64,000 nucleotides of DNA. It comes from Vibrio coralliilyticus. Its GTDB lineage: Bacteria > Pseudomonadota > Gammaproteobacteria > Enterobacterales > Vibrionaceae. This document shows positions 57,354 through 64,000 of the stretch, one piece after another (positions within the stretch are counted from its first letter, which is position 1; every line of letters begins with the position of its first letter). The translations under genes and the position numbers were made by a program. The notes beneath the pieces were generated by a model. That model was given only the letters and a program-made list of their open reading frames with translations, made no database searches and had not been told where the DNA came from. The stretch spans positions 992,001 through 1,056,000 of the forward strand of contig NZ_CP024628.1 in the NCBI RefSeq assembly GCF_024449095.1. The letters are read 5' to 3'.

Positions 57354-58286
57354 TTAACCACCTCGGTACATCCAACTACTGTTCATAGACTCGCCCTGCT
57401 CTTCTAGCTTTTCAACCACATAGTCAATAAACACTTTCACTTTAGCAGGCACAAAGTCACGACACGGATAGTATAGGTATACAGCCTGTTCTGGGTTTCT
57501 TTGTGGTTGCGACACTAATACCAGCTTTCCTTCTTGGACTAAATCTCGCGCAAGGTAATGAGGCATATAAGCGATACCCGCTCCAAGGCTAGCCAATGTG
57601 GCCATCGCGTATCCGTTATCTACAGTGATTTGGTATTCTGGATTGATTTCTATCTGTTGCCCGTTGAACGTCATCACCATGGTCAGTAAACGCCCAGATT
57701 GTTTAAAGCGATACATGATCCATTTGTGTTCATTTAGCTGTTCAACGCTATCAGGCCGCCCTTTTTCCCGTAAGTACTCTGGGCTGGCAAACATGCCTAA
57801 ATCAATAGGACATAAACGTCTAGCAATGAGGTTGCTGTCATTCAGCTTTCCGCTTCGTACGGCGATGTCCATGCCACTTTCCAGTATGTCGGTATATTCA
57901 TCCGAAAAGCTAAGATCCAGCTTCACCTCTGGATAAAGACGACAAAACTCGGGCATCAGAGGAGCAATATAGTGCTGGCCGAATGAAAGAGGGAGATTCA
58001 CTCGAAGTGTCCCCGAAGGTGAACTCGTACTCTGAGCTAATTGTTCCTCACTGTTTTTAAGAAGATCGACCACTTCTCTTGCCGTGTTTAGGTAATTAAA
58101 ACCAGCTTCAGTGAGCTTTACCTGACGCGTTGTGCGGTGAATCAAGCGAACACCCAAGTTTTGCTCTAACCTGGCAATGGCTTTACTGATGGTCGAAGGT
58201 GACTGCCCGAGCTGATTCGCAGCCGAGGTGAAGTTGCCTAAATCAACGACTGATATAAACAGTTTTAATAAATTTAATTTATCCAT
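57354..58286 (-). CDS. LysR-family transcriptional regulator
   Basis: The 310-residue protein starts M-D-K-L-N-L-L-K-L-F-I-S-V-V and has the winged helix-turn-helix F-T-S-A-A-N-Q-L-G-Q-S-P-S-T-I-S-K-A-I. The ATG at 58286 follows a longer frame start at 58295, which adds only three residues. It is divergent from korAB with about 260 bases between, so it is the likely regulator of that pair; this is positional inference. Confidence 0.88.
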   Translation of the reverse strand: MDKLNLLKLFISVVDLGNFTSAANQLGQSPSTISKAIARLEQNLGVRLIHRTTRQVKLTEAGFNYLNTAREVVDLLKNSEEQLAQSTSSPSGTLRVNLPLSFGQHYIAPLMPEFCRLYPEVKLDLSFSDEYTDILESGMDIAVRSGKLNDSNLIARRLCPIDLGMFASPEYLREKGRPDSVEQLNEHKWIMYRFKQSGRLLTMVMTFNGQQIEINPEYQITVDNGYAMATLASLGAGIAYMPHYLARDLVQEGKLVLVSQPQRNPEQAVYLYYPCRDFVPAKVKVFIDYVVEKLEEQGESMNSSWMYRGG

Positions 58287-58548
58287 ACCGACCAATAATT
58301 AGTGAAATAAGTTCACATCTAATGTGATGAAAAATGTATTTCTGTGCCCCGTGATCTTTCCTAGTATACCGTGACATGGCTCAATTCCACACCTTAACAT
58401 TTTTGCTTTTAGGCTAGATATCTCATAAGTCAGCACTGCACTACACCTTGAAAATTCAGAGTTGTATTCGTCCTTGCCGCTTATTGCTTTTCTGGTCAAA
58501 AAATCGCAACACCTATACCTATATTGAACAGTGAAAGTCAGAGGTTTT

Positions 58549-60390
58549 ATGACGATAATTCAACTTGAACGCGAAGTCATTTGTTTTGCCGGAGACTCAG
58601 GGGATGGTATCCAGTTGCTAGGAGAGCGCTTTTCAGATAACTCATCAAAGCAAGGTAATGATGTAATGACATTACCTGACTACCCAGCAGAAATACGCGC
58701 TCCGGCCGGTACCACATCGGGTGTGTCAGCTTTCCAAATGCAGTTCGCTTCTTCCGAGATATTTACACCGGGCGATGAATTTTCCGTCTTGATTGCTTTA
58801 AACGCAGCGGCACTGAAAAGCAAGATTTCACAGTTAGCCTGTGGCGGACTCGTCCTTATTGATGTGGATGGCTTTAATAACAAGAATCTTGAGCTTGCCG
58901 GATACCAATCTGATCCATTAACCGATGACAGTTTGGCAAACTACCGGGTCATTGCCGACAGCTTTACTCGCTTGACAGTGCAATCGCTTGCTGAGCTGAA
59001 TATTGCGCCAAAAATAGTTAAGCGCAGTAAGAATTTCTTTATGCTTGGTATTGTGTGCTGGATTTATAATCGCCCAATGGCGCCAACCATCCAGTGGTTG
59101 AATGATAAGTTCTCTGATAGACCACAAGCTCGTGAGGCGAACATCCTGGCACTAAAATCCGGATTCAATTACGCCGATACCACAGAAATATTCAGTGAAT
59201 GCTATCAAGTTGCCCCCGTGGCTGAAAAGCATGGTCTCTACCGCACAGTATCTGGCAATGAGGCTTTATCATTAGGCTTGATATGCGCCGCCGAAAAGCT
59301 AAAACGTCCATTGTTCTTGGGTTCATACCCCATAACACCAGCATCTGATATTCTCCATACCTTGTCTCGCTACGCGCACTTTGGTGTTACAACTTTCCAA
59401 GCCGAAGATGAAATTGCTGCCGCTTGCTCAGCTTTAGGCGCATCTTATGCCGGAGGTCTTGGCGTGACATCAACATCTGGGCCCGGGTTATGCTTAAAAA
59501 CAGAAACCATTAACCTTGCTGTCATGGCTGAATTACCACTTGTGGTTGTTAATGTTCAGCGCGGTGGCCCTTCAACAGGGTTGCCAACCAAAACCGAGCA
59601 ATCCGATTTATTGCTTTCTTTATATGGCAGGAACGGAGATTCTCCACTGCCCGTTCTGGCTGCCGCGTCACCTGCGGATTGTTTTGAAATGGCCTTAGAA
59701 GCAAGTCGTATTGCTACAACCTTTATGACACCTGTAATTTTATTAAGTGATGGTTATCTAGCTAATGGTTCAGAGTCATGGCTCATCCCTAACCCTGACG
59801 ATATCACTTTAAGTCCGAAAACGTCACATTCAGACTCAACACCATTTCAGCCCTATATGCGTGATGAGGTCTACCTCAGCCGCGAATGGGTGACTCCAGG
59901 AACCCAAAATAAAATGCACCGCATTGGAGGGTTAGAAAAACAATCAATCACAGGTGAGCCTTCTCACGATCCCGAAAATCATCAACGTATGACCGAGGAA
60001 AGAGCCCACAAAATTAGTAATATCCAACATTTCATACCAGAGCAGTCATTAGTCGGGCACCTTCAAGATTCTGTTTTAGTCATTAGTTGGGGCGGCACTC
60101 AGGGCACAATAGCAACCGCAATATCACAACTAAGAAAGCAAGGCGCCTCAGTGGCTCATGCCCATATCCAATACCTCAACCCTTTTCCTGCAAACCTCGC
60201 GGACATCATCAGTCAGTATGAGCACATAATCGTCTTCGAACTTAATAATCAGCAGTTAGTTAATGTCATTCGAGCTCAATTTTCCACTGACGCACACAGC
60301 ATCACTCAAGTTAAGGGGCTGCCATTTAAGGTTCAAGATGTCATAGATTCGATTCAGCATTACCAAGAGGAAATCAAACATGAAGACTAA
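58549..60390 (+). CDS. korA: 2-oxoacid:acceptor oxidoreductase, alpha subunit with fused gamma domain
   Basis: The 613-residue subunit begins with a gamma-type domain (V-I-C-F-A-G-D-S-G-D-G-I-Q-L-L-G), followed by the alpha domain with T-S-T-S-G-P-G-L and G-S-Y-P-I-T-P-A-S-D, typical of KorA. With KorB it catalyses CoA-dependent oxidative decarboxylation of a 2-oxoacid, probably 2-oxoglutarate, to acyl-CoA with ferredoxin as acceptor. The ATG at 58549 has AGAGG upstream; the GTG at 58531 lies ahead of that site. The gene overlaps korB by 11 bases. Confidence 0.9.
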   Translation: MTIIQLEREVICFAGDSGDGIQLLGERFSDNSSKQGNDVMTLPDYPAEIRAPAGTTSGVSAFQMQFASSEIFTPGDEFSVLIALNAAALKSKISQLACGGLVLIDVDGFNNKNLELAGYQSDPLTDDSLANYRVIADSFTRLTVQSLAELNIAPKIVKRSKNFFMLGIVCWIYNRPMAPTIQWLNDKFSDRPQAREANILALKSGFNYADTTEIFSECYQVAPVAEKHGLYRTVSGNEALSLGLICAAEKLKRPLFLGSYPITPASDILHTLSRYAHFGVTTFQAEDEIAAACSALGASYAGGLGVTSTSGPGLCLKTETINLAVMAELPLVVVNVQRGGPSTGLPTKTEQSDLLLSLYGRNGDSPLPVLAAASPADCFEMALEASRIATTFMTPVILLSDGYLANGSESWLIPNPDDITLSPKTSHSDSTPFQPYMRDEVYLSREWVTPGTQNKMHRIGGLEKQSITGEPSHDPENHQRMTEERAHKISNIQHFIPEQSLVGHLQDSVLVISWGGTQGTIATAISQLRKQGASVAHAHIQYLNPFPANLADIISQYEHIIVFELNNQQLVNVIRAQFSTDAHSITQVKGLPFKVQDVIDSIQHYQEEIKHED

Positions 60391-61378
60391 TGAACTCAAC
60401 CGCAAAGATTTCGCGTCTGATGTTGAAGTGAAGTGGTGTCGTGGGTGCGGCGACTTCAATGTTCTAAAAACCATGCAGTCAGTACTCGCAAAATCGGGAC
60501 GGTCCCGAGAGAATACCGTCTTCATTTCTGGTATCGGGTGTTCTTCTCGCTTTCCTTACTATTTGGAAACTTATGGGTTTCACACTATTCACGGCAGAGC
60601 GCCAGCGATAGCGACAGGTGTTAAGGCGACCAATCCAGATCTGGATGTGTGGGTCGTGACCGGTGACGGTGATGCGTTAAGTATTGGAGGTAATCACTTT
60701 ATCCACGCAATTAGACGCAACCAAGATATTAAGATCTTGCTATTTAATAACGCGGTTTATGGGTTAACGAAAGGGCAATACTCTCCAACCAGTGAGCAAG
60801 GGTTTGTTTCCAAATCAAGCCCAGAGGGATCGCCTGACCAAACACTAAAACCATTGGCCGTAGCAGCGTCTGCAGGTGCCACTTTCCTTGCACGAACCTC
60901 TGACAATGATCCTACCCATATGACCATGGTTCTAGAAGCCGCTGCCGCCCATACTGGAACAGCGGTTGTTGAAATATTACAGAACTGCGTTATTTTCAAT
61001 GACAAAGTCCATGAGCCCTATAACGGGCCAGCAAATAGGAATGAACATTTGCTTTACCTCAAGGAAAATGAACCCTTATTGTATGGCAGACACCATTCCA
61101 AAGCACTGACCAACAAAGGGTTTGGGTTTGAGGTTGTGGAATCCGATACTACTAATCTTCTGATGCACTTACCGAATAATGATAACCCAAACTATGCTTA
61201 TGCTCTGGCTAACTTGAGTTATCCTGAATTTCCTGTTCCAGTCGGTGTTTTGCGGTCAGTTAACCGCCCAACCTATGACCAAGTGATTCGTCATCAACAA
61301 CGAGCAGCCGTTGAGAAACATGGCCAAGGTGATCTGCTCACTCTGCTTAAACACAACAGTTACCAACGTGTGTGTTGA
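60380..61378 (+). CDS. korB: 2-oxoacid:acceptor oxidoreductase, beta subunit
   Basis: The 332-residue subunit binds thiamine diphosphate through G-D-G-D-A-L-S-I-G-G-N-H and a following N-N-A-V-Y-G-L-T-K-G-Q. The W-C-R-G-C-G-D motif and two further cysteines (G-I-G-C-S-S-R and Q-N-C-V-I-F) would ligate an Fe-S cluster. It pairs with KorA; the start is inside the korA end, so translation is coupled. No ferredoxin gene is adjacent, so the electron acceptor is encoded elsewhere. Confidence 0.92.
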   Translation: MKTNELNRKDFASDVEVKWCRGCGDFNVLKTMQSVLAKSGRSRENTVFISGIGCSSRFPYYLETYGFHTIHGRAPAIATGVKATNPDLDVWVVTGDGDALSIGGNHFIHAIRRNQDIKILLFNNAVYGLTKGQYSPTSEQGFVSKSSPEGSPDQTLKPLAVAASAGATFLARTSDNDPTHMTMVLEAAAAHTGTAVVEILQNCVIFNDKVHEPYNGPANRNEHLLYLKENEPLLYGRHHSKALTNKGFGFEVVESDTTNLLMHLPNNDNPNYAYALANLSYPEFPVPVGVLRSVNRPTYDQVIRHQQRAAVEKHGQGDLLTLLKHNSYQRVC

Positions 61379-61394
61379 CCCTATTGAAAATCGG

Positions 61395-61420
61395 CAAGCC
61401 AGCCCTAACTGGCTTGTTTG
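61395..61420 (+). terminator. Terminator after korB
   Basis: CAAGCCAG and CTGGCTTG form an 8-bp stem with a six-base loop, followed by TTTG. Confidence 0.7.
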
Positions 61421-61440
61421 ATAATCATATTTAAGGCTCA

Positions 61441-61483
61441 AAAACAAACAAAGGAGGCGAATATATTCAGCCTCCTTTGTTTG
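61441..61483 (-). terminator. Terminator of the acetyltransferase gene
   Basis: On the minus strand CAAACAAAGGAGGC and its exact complement form a 14-bp stem with an 11-base loop, followed by TTTTTG. It lies 27 bases beyond the acetyltransferase stop. Confidence 0.88.
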
Positions 61484-61509
61484 ATCAAAAAATAATGGTG
61501 GTCTTGTGT

Positions 61510-62148
61510 TCAGCTTGCTCTGCTATCATATTCTGCGCTGGCTTTTTTCAAACCTTCAATGTCATCTGAACATAGTAACCTTTTTAAGCTTTCAATTTTA
61601 TCTGCCGGCCAGTCATATACTTTCAACGCCATTAACTCATCAATGGTTTCTTTGGTGAAACGATATCTTACATGCTGAGCGGGTGAACCTGCCACCATAC
61701 TATAAGGCTCTACATCCTTAGTAACTACGCTATTTGCAGCAATAACCGCCCCTTCCCCAATATTGACACCCGGCATGATCATGGCTCTCATGCCGATCCA
61801 TACTCCATCACCAATATGTGTATCGCCTTTTCCGACATACGCCTCTTCGATAAAGTCCATAAACGGATATAAACATAGCCAGTCTGCTCTGTGGGTACTA
61901 TTACCACCCATCACGATCACAACCTCAGGCGCAATACACACGAAGTCACCGATATGTAACTTATCAACCTTCCATTTTAATTCCCAATCTCGGCTGCCCT
62001 CATCACCTTGTAAATATCTGACGACAGACTCTTCAAACCCTGCATCCCAGCAGTCGCTGTAATAGCTGTGTTTACCCTTAATAGTGATATTAGGGTTCGT
62101 CACAACTTCATGCAGCAAAGTGGTCTTCGACCAGTGCTTGGTTTTCAT
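61510..62148 (-). CDS. CatB/Vat-type hexapeptide O-acetyltransferase
   Basis: The 212-residue protein has left-handed beta-helix hexapeptide repeats (I-G-D-G-V-W-I-G-M-R-A-M-I-M-P-G-V) and the family's catalytic histidine region M-G-G-N-S-T-H-R-A-D-W, plus the N-P-N-I-T-I-K-G-K-H-S-Y-Y-S start shared by CatB and Vat enzymes. These acetylate chloramphenicol or streptogramins. Chromosomal relatives in environmental bacteria are often of unknown substrate, so drug resistance is not proven. It lies beside beta-lactamase genes. Confidence 0.85.
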   Translation of the reverse strand: MKTKHWSKTTLLHEVVTNPNITIKGKHSYYSDCWDAGFEESVVRYLQGDEGSRDWELKWKVDKLHIGDFVCIAPEVVIVMGGNSTHRADWLCLYPFMDFIEEAYVGKGDTHIGDGVWIGMRAMIMPGVNIGEGAVIAANSVVTKDVEPYSMVAGSPAQHVRYRFTKETIDELMALKVYDWPADKIESLKRLLCSDDIEGLKKASAEYDSRAS

Positions 62149-62308
62149 TTTAACTCCAGATTTAAATAAATTTTCTACTCAATAGTACAAATAACTTCTA
62201 CCACGTCAATATGTATACCGACTGCTCAAATTACTTAGTATGTAACTCATCCCTGTATGGATCTTTTGTCGGTTCAATATCGGGTAATGAGAGAGTGTAT
62301 GTGAGCAA

Positions 62309-62341
62309 GCTCAACGTTACTTTAAGCTGTTAACGTTGAGC
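62309..62341. promoter_or_regulatory. Inverted repeat between acetyltransferase and AmpC genes
   Basis: GCTCAACGTTA and TAACGTTGAGC are perfect 11-bp arms with an 11-base loop, starting ten bases beyond the beta-lactamase stop. No U-run follows on the minus strand, so it may be a terminator of weak type or an operator for the acetyltransferase gene. Confidence 0.5.
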
Positions 62342-62350
62342 GCTTTCTAT

Positions 62351-63517
62351 CTATTGAGTGATAGCGCTAATAATGTCGTAAGCCGCTTCCACTCTTTCAT
62401 TAATTGGATAGCTTTTATTGGCTAGAATCACCACTCCAATTTTTTCAGAGGGTACATACGCCACATACGCGCCAAAACCACCTGTTGAGCCTGTCTTGTT
62501 GACCCAAGCAGCACCTCCTAGTTTACTAGATTGGCTTTCAGTAACTGGATTAGAAGCGAACATAATCTCTCTTGAGTTCCCCTTTAATAAATCTTGAAGT
62601 GAAACCGGGTAGTCATAACTCTCCCAACCAACGGCTTGGGTGAATGGGCCAACATCAAAATACCCTTTATGTGTGCTTTCTATCGCCTTCTCGATATCAT
62701 CACTTAGAGATATTTTTCCCATATTCGCTTCGATAAAGTGAAGCATATCCGCACTAGTCGATTTAATACCATAAGCTTCAGCGTCAAGCACTCCTGGGCT
62801 TACTCGCACTGCTTCATTCTTTGCATTATATCCAAAGGCATATTTGTGCGTTAAATTGCTAGGAACATTTACGAACGTATTGGCCATTCCAAGTTTAGGG
62901 AGAATAACCTTTTCCATCATTTCAGCGTAGTCAGCCTTCATACTCAAGGCTCCGATATAACCATACAAACCGATGCTAGGGTTTGAATACCTCCGCTGTT
63001 CACCTGCTTCAAACTCAGGCTGCCAAGATTGGTAATAATTGATCATGCCCTGATGATCGGTCACTTCACTAGGAAATTGAAGAGGTAGCCCACCCGCAGT
63101 ATAGGTGGCGATGTGTAGTAACTTAGCCTCTCCTAGAGGGCTACCATTCAGCTCTGGCATGTAAGCCGAAACTTTATCCCCCATATTCAACTTACCCTTT
63201 TGCTCGGCATAGCCAGCCAAAGTTGCCGCGAAAGTCTTACTCACTGAACCCAACTCAAAGATGGTTTCATTGGTTACCGGGCTGTTGGTTTCTTTATCGG
63301 CAACACCATAATCGTAATAGTAACGTTCACCATCTACCGTGACTGCCACAGCCAAGCCTGGGATATCATATTCCTTCATCAGCTCTGCTGCATTTTCATC
63401 TACGATATTTTTTAATTTGCTATCTATGGTCGCTTCAGAGCTCGCAAAAGCCGTAAAAGTACTTAACGAACAAATAGTGGCTAACGTGATGTGCAATTTC
63501 ATTCTTTTCTTCATCAT
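62351..63517 (-). CDS. Class C (AmpC-type) beta-lactamase
   Basis: The 388-residue secreted protein has a signal peptide ending in F-A-S-S and the class C active-site set: S-V-S-K near residue 90, Y-S-N near 175, and K-T-G-S-T-G-G-F-G-A-Y near 338. The length is right for AmpC. It hydrolyses cephalosporins if active; spectrum cannot be judged. There is no adjacent ampR gene. It is divergent from a probable class A beta-lactamase with 304 bases between. GAGAAG overlaps the beginning of the ATG, so a start one or five codons later is possible. Confidence 0.9.
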   Translation of the reverse strand: MMKKRMKLHITLATICSLSTFTAFASSEATIDSKLKNIVDENAAELMKEYDIPGLAVAVTVDGERYYYDYGVADKETNSPVTNETIFELGSVSKTFAATLAGYAEQKGKLNMGDKVSAYMPELNGSPLGEAKLLHIATYTAGGLPLQFPSEVTDHQGMINYYQSWQPEFEAGEQRRYSNPSIGLYGYIGALSMKADYAEMMEKVILPKLGMANTFVNVPSNLTHKYAFGYNAKNEAVRVSPGVLDAEAYGIKSTSADMLHFIEANMGKISLSDDIEKAIESTHKGYFDVGPFTQAVGWESYDYPVSLQDLLKGNSREIMFASNPVTESQSSKLGGAAWVNKTGSTGGFGAYVAYVPSEKIGVVILANKSYPINERVEAAYDIISAITQ

Positions 63518-63821
63518 CTTCTCAATTTTTAAATGTTATCTGCCGCGAGCTCAGACAACTAAGGGTTACTTCGGAAAAACATTTTAAGTCGTTACCAGAA
63601 GGACAAGCATGCACGACTAATTTACATCCTTGGTCGGCCTGACAAGCCATCTATTCAATAAAGCTTGCTAAACTTAGATCTCCCTCCACATAAAAAAAAT
63701 AGGAATAATCCTAATTTTACAAAATCACCTCACTAAGGGGTTTCGCTGTATTGAGGAATCGATGTAGGCTGTGATTCAAGAATCACTGGCTCCCATTCAT
63801 TAAAATGCGAAATAACTAGTT
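63518..63821. other. Divergent intergenic region between two beta-lactamase genes, 304 bp
   Basis: It must hold both promoters. A perfect inverted repeat GTGATTC-AA-GAATCAC lies at 63771-63786, 36 bases before the plus-strand ATG. A small hairpin AGGA-ATAA-TCCT is seen near 63702-63713. No gene is apparent. Confidence 0.5.
63771..63786. promoter_or_regulatory. 16-bp inverted repeat upstream of the probable class A beta-lactamase gene
   Basis: GTGATTC and GAATCAC flank AA, a compact dyad that could be an operator. Its regulator is not evident. Confidence 0.45.
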
Positions 63822-64000
63822 ATGAAAAAACCTTACAGCTATACATCGGCGCGCTTAGCCGTTCTATCAACTTGTTTATTGATGTCAACAAACGCACTAG
63901 CGTCTGATTTGGAGGAGAGAGTTCAATATTATGAGCAAAAAGGATGGGAAGTCGGGGTCACGATTTTAGATACGAGCTCAAACGAAATGGAGTCTATAAA
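63822..64000 (+). CDS. Probable class A beta-lactamase, N-terminal part (cut by window end)
   Basis: The visible 59 codons encode a signal peptide (M-K-K-P-Y-S-Y-T-S-A-R-L ending in A-L-A-S) and a mature start with L-E-E-R-V-Q-Y-Y-E-Q-K-G-W-E-V-G-V-T-I-L-D-T. The pattern of a helix followed by G-V-x-I-L-D-T resembles class A beta-lactamases. The catalytic S-x-x-K, S-D-N and K-T-G motifs lie beyond the window, so other serine hydrolases remain possible. No strong ribosome binding site is seen. Confidence 0.55.
   Translation, partial: MKKPYSYTSARLAVLSTCLLMSTNALASDLEERVQYYEQKGWEVGVTILDTSSNEMESI

Noticed and set aside
61395..61483. Two hairpins after korB considered as an attC-like integron site.
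   Set aside because: The sequences are simple terminators for convergent genes and lack the conserved core site and integrase.
1..64000. CRISPR arrays, tRNA or rRNA genes, insertion sequences, integrons and phage genes.
   Set aside because: None was recognised by eye on either strand. Absence was not tested by computation.

Overview
The window looks like the second chromosome of a marine Vibrio. The basis is gene content and protein resemblance; no species was assigned. It carries a betIBA-choXWV choline-to-betaine operon with a near-ideal BetI operator, a YejABEF peptide importer, lldP-lldD, fatty acid cis/trans isomerase, formate-THF ligase, many LysR regulators and c-di-GMP enzymes, a PqaA-type hydrolase and a chitooligosaccharide deacetylase. 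Composition looks moderate to AT-rich and even. I see no rRNA, tRNA, CRISPR array, insertion sequence, integrase or phage gene. This is mostly ordinary accessory-chromosome sequence.

Layout. 1-6.5 kb: the C-terminal end of a FAN1-like VRR-NUC nuclease, cti with a small acidic protein gene, fhs, an S4 RNA-binding protein and a periplasmic binding protein. 6.6-12 kb: a signalling block with a REC-TPR response regulator, a PAS/degenerate-GGDEF/EAL phosphodiesterase and a membrane diguanylate cyclase; the last two are separated by a perfect 12-bp inverted repeat. 12-17.6 kb: yejABEF on the minus strand, then a Nudix hydrolase and a Cache chemoreceptor. 20-26 kb: D-lactate dehydrogenase, a Lon-family protease, a small uncharacterised protein and an orphan dual-ATPase ABC protein resembling YejF. 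26-31 kb: a LysR regulator divergent from lldP-lldD (L-lactate uptake and oxidation), then a PhzF-family gene broken by one amber codon. 32-39 kb: the betaine operon on the minus strand. 39.5-50 kb: SDR, AhpD-like and azoreductase genes, a MocR regulator, PqaA-like hydrolase, CSS-EAL phosphodiesterase, an AraC/MFS efflux pair and a LysR regulator. 50-57 kb: ChbG-like deacetylase, a MOSC-reductase-ferredoxin fusion, a BvgS-like hybrid kinase, a small secreted protein and an HSL-type esterase. 57-61.4 kb: a LysR regulator divergent from korAB. 61.5 kb to the end: a hexapeptide xenobiotic acetyltransferase, an AmpC-type beta-lactamase and the start of a probable class A beta-lactamase.

How the genes work together. 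Choline is imported by ChoXWV and oxidised by BetA and BetB to glycine betaine for osmoprotection under BetI control. LldP and LldD use L-lactate, while the D-lactate dehydrogenase makes D-lactate in fermentation. Three c-di-GMP enzymes and a REC-TPR protein suggest control of surface or biofilm behaviour. The right end combines enzymes that could act on beta-lactams and acyl-acceptor antibiotics.

I did not find an obviously new multi-gene system. The best leads are the amber-interrupted phzF gene with a 16-bp palindrome before it, the orphan ABC ATPase with its small partner, the MOSC-reductase-ferredoxin fusion, a 15-codon ORF with a strong ribosome binding site in frame with an SDR gene, and several palindromes in divergent or operon-internal regions.
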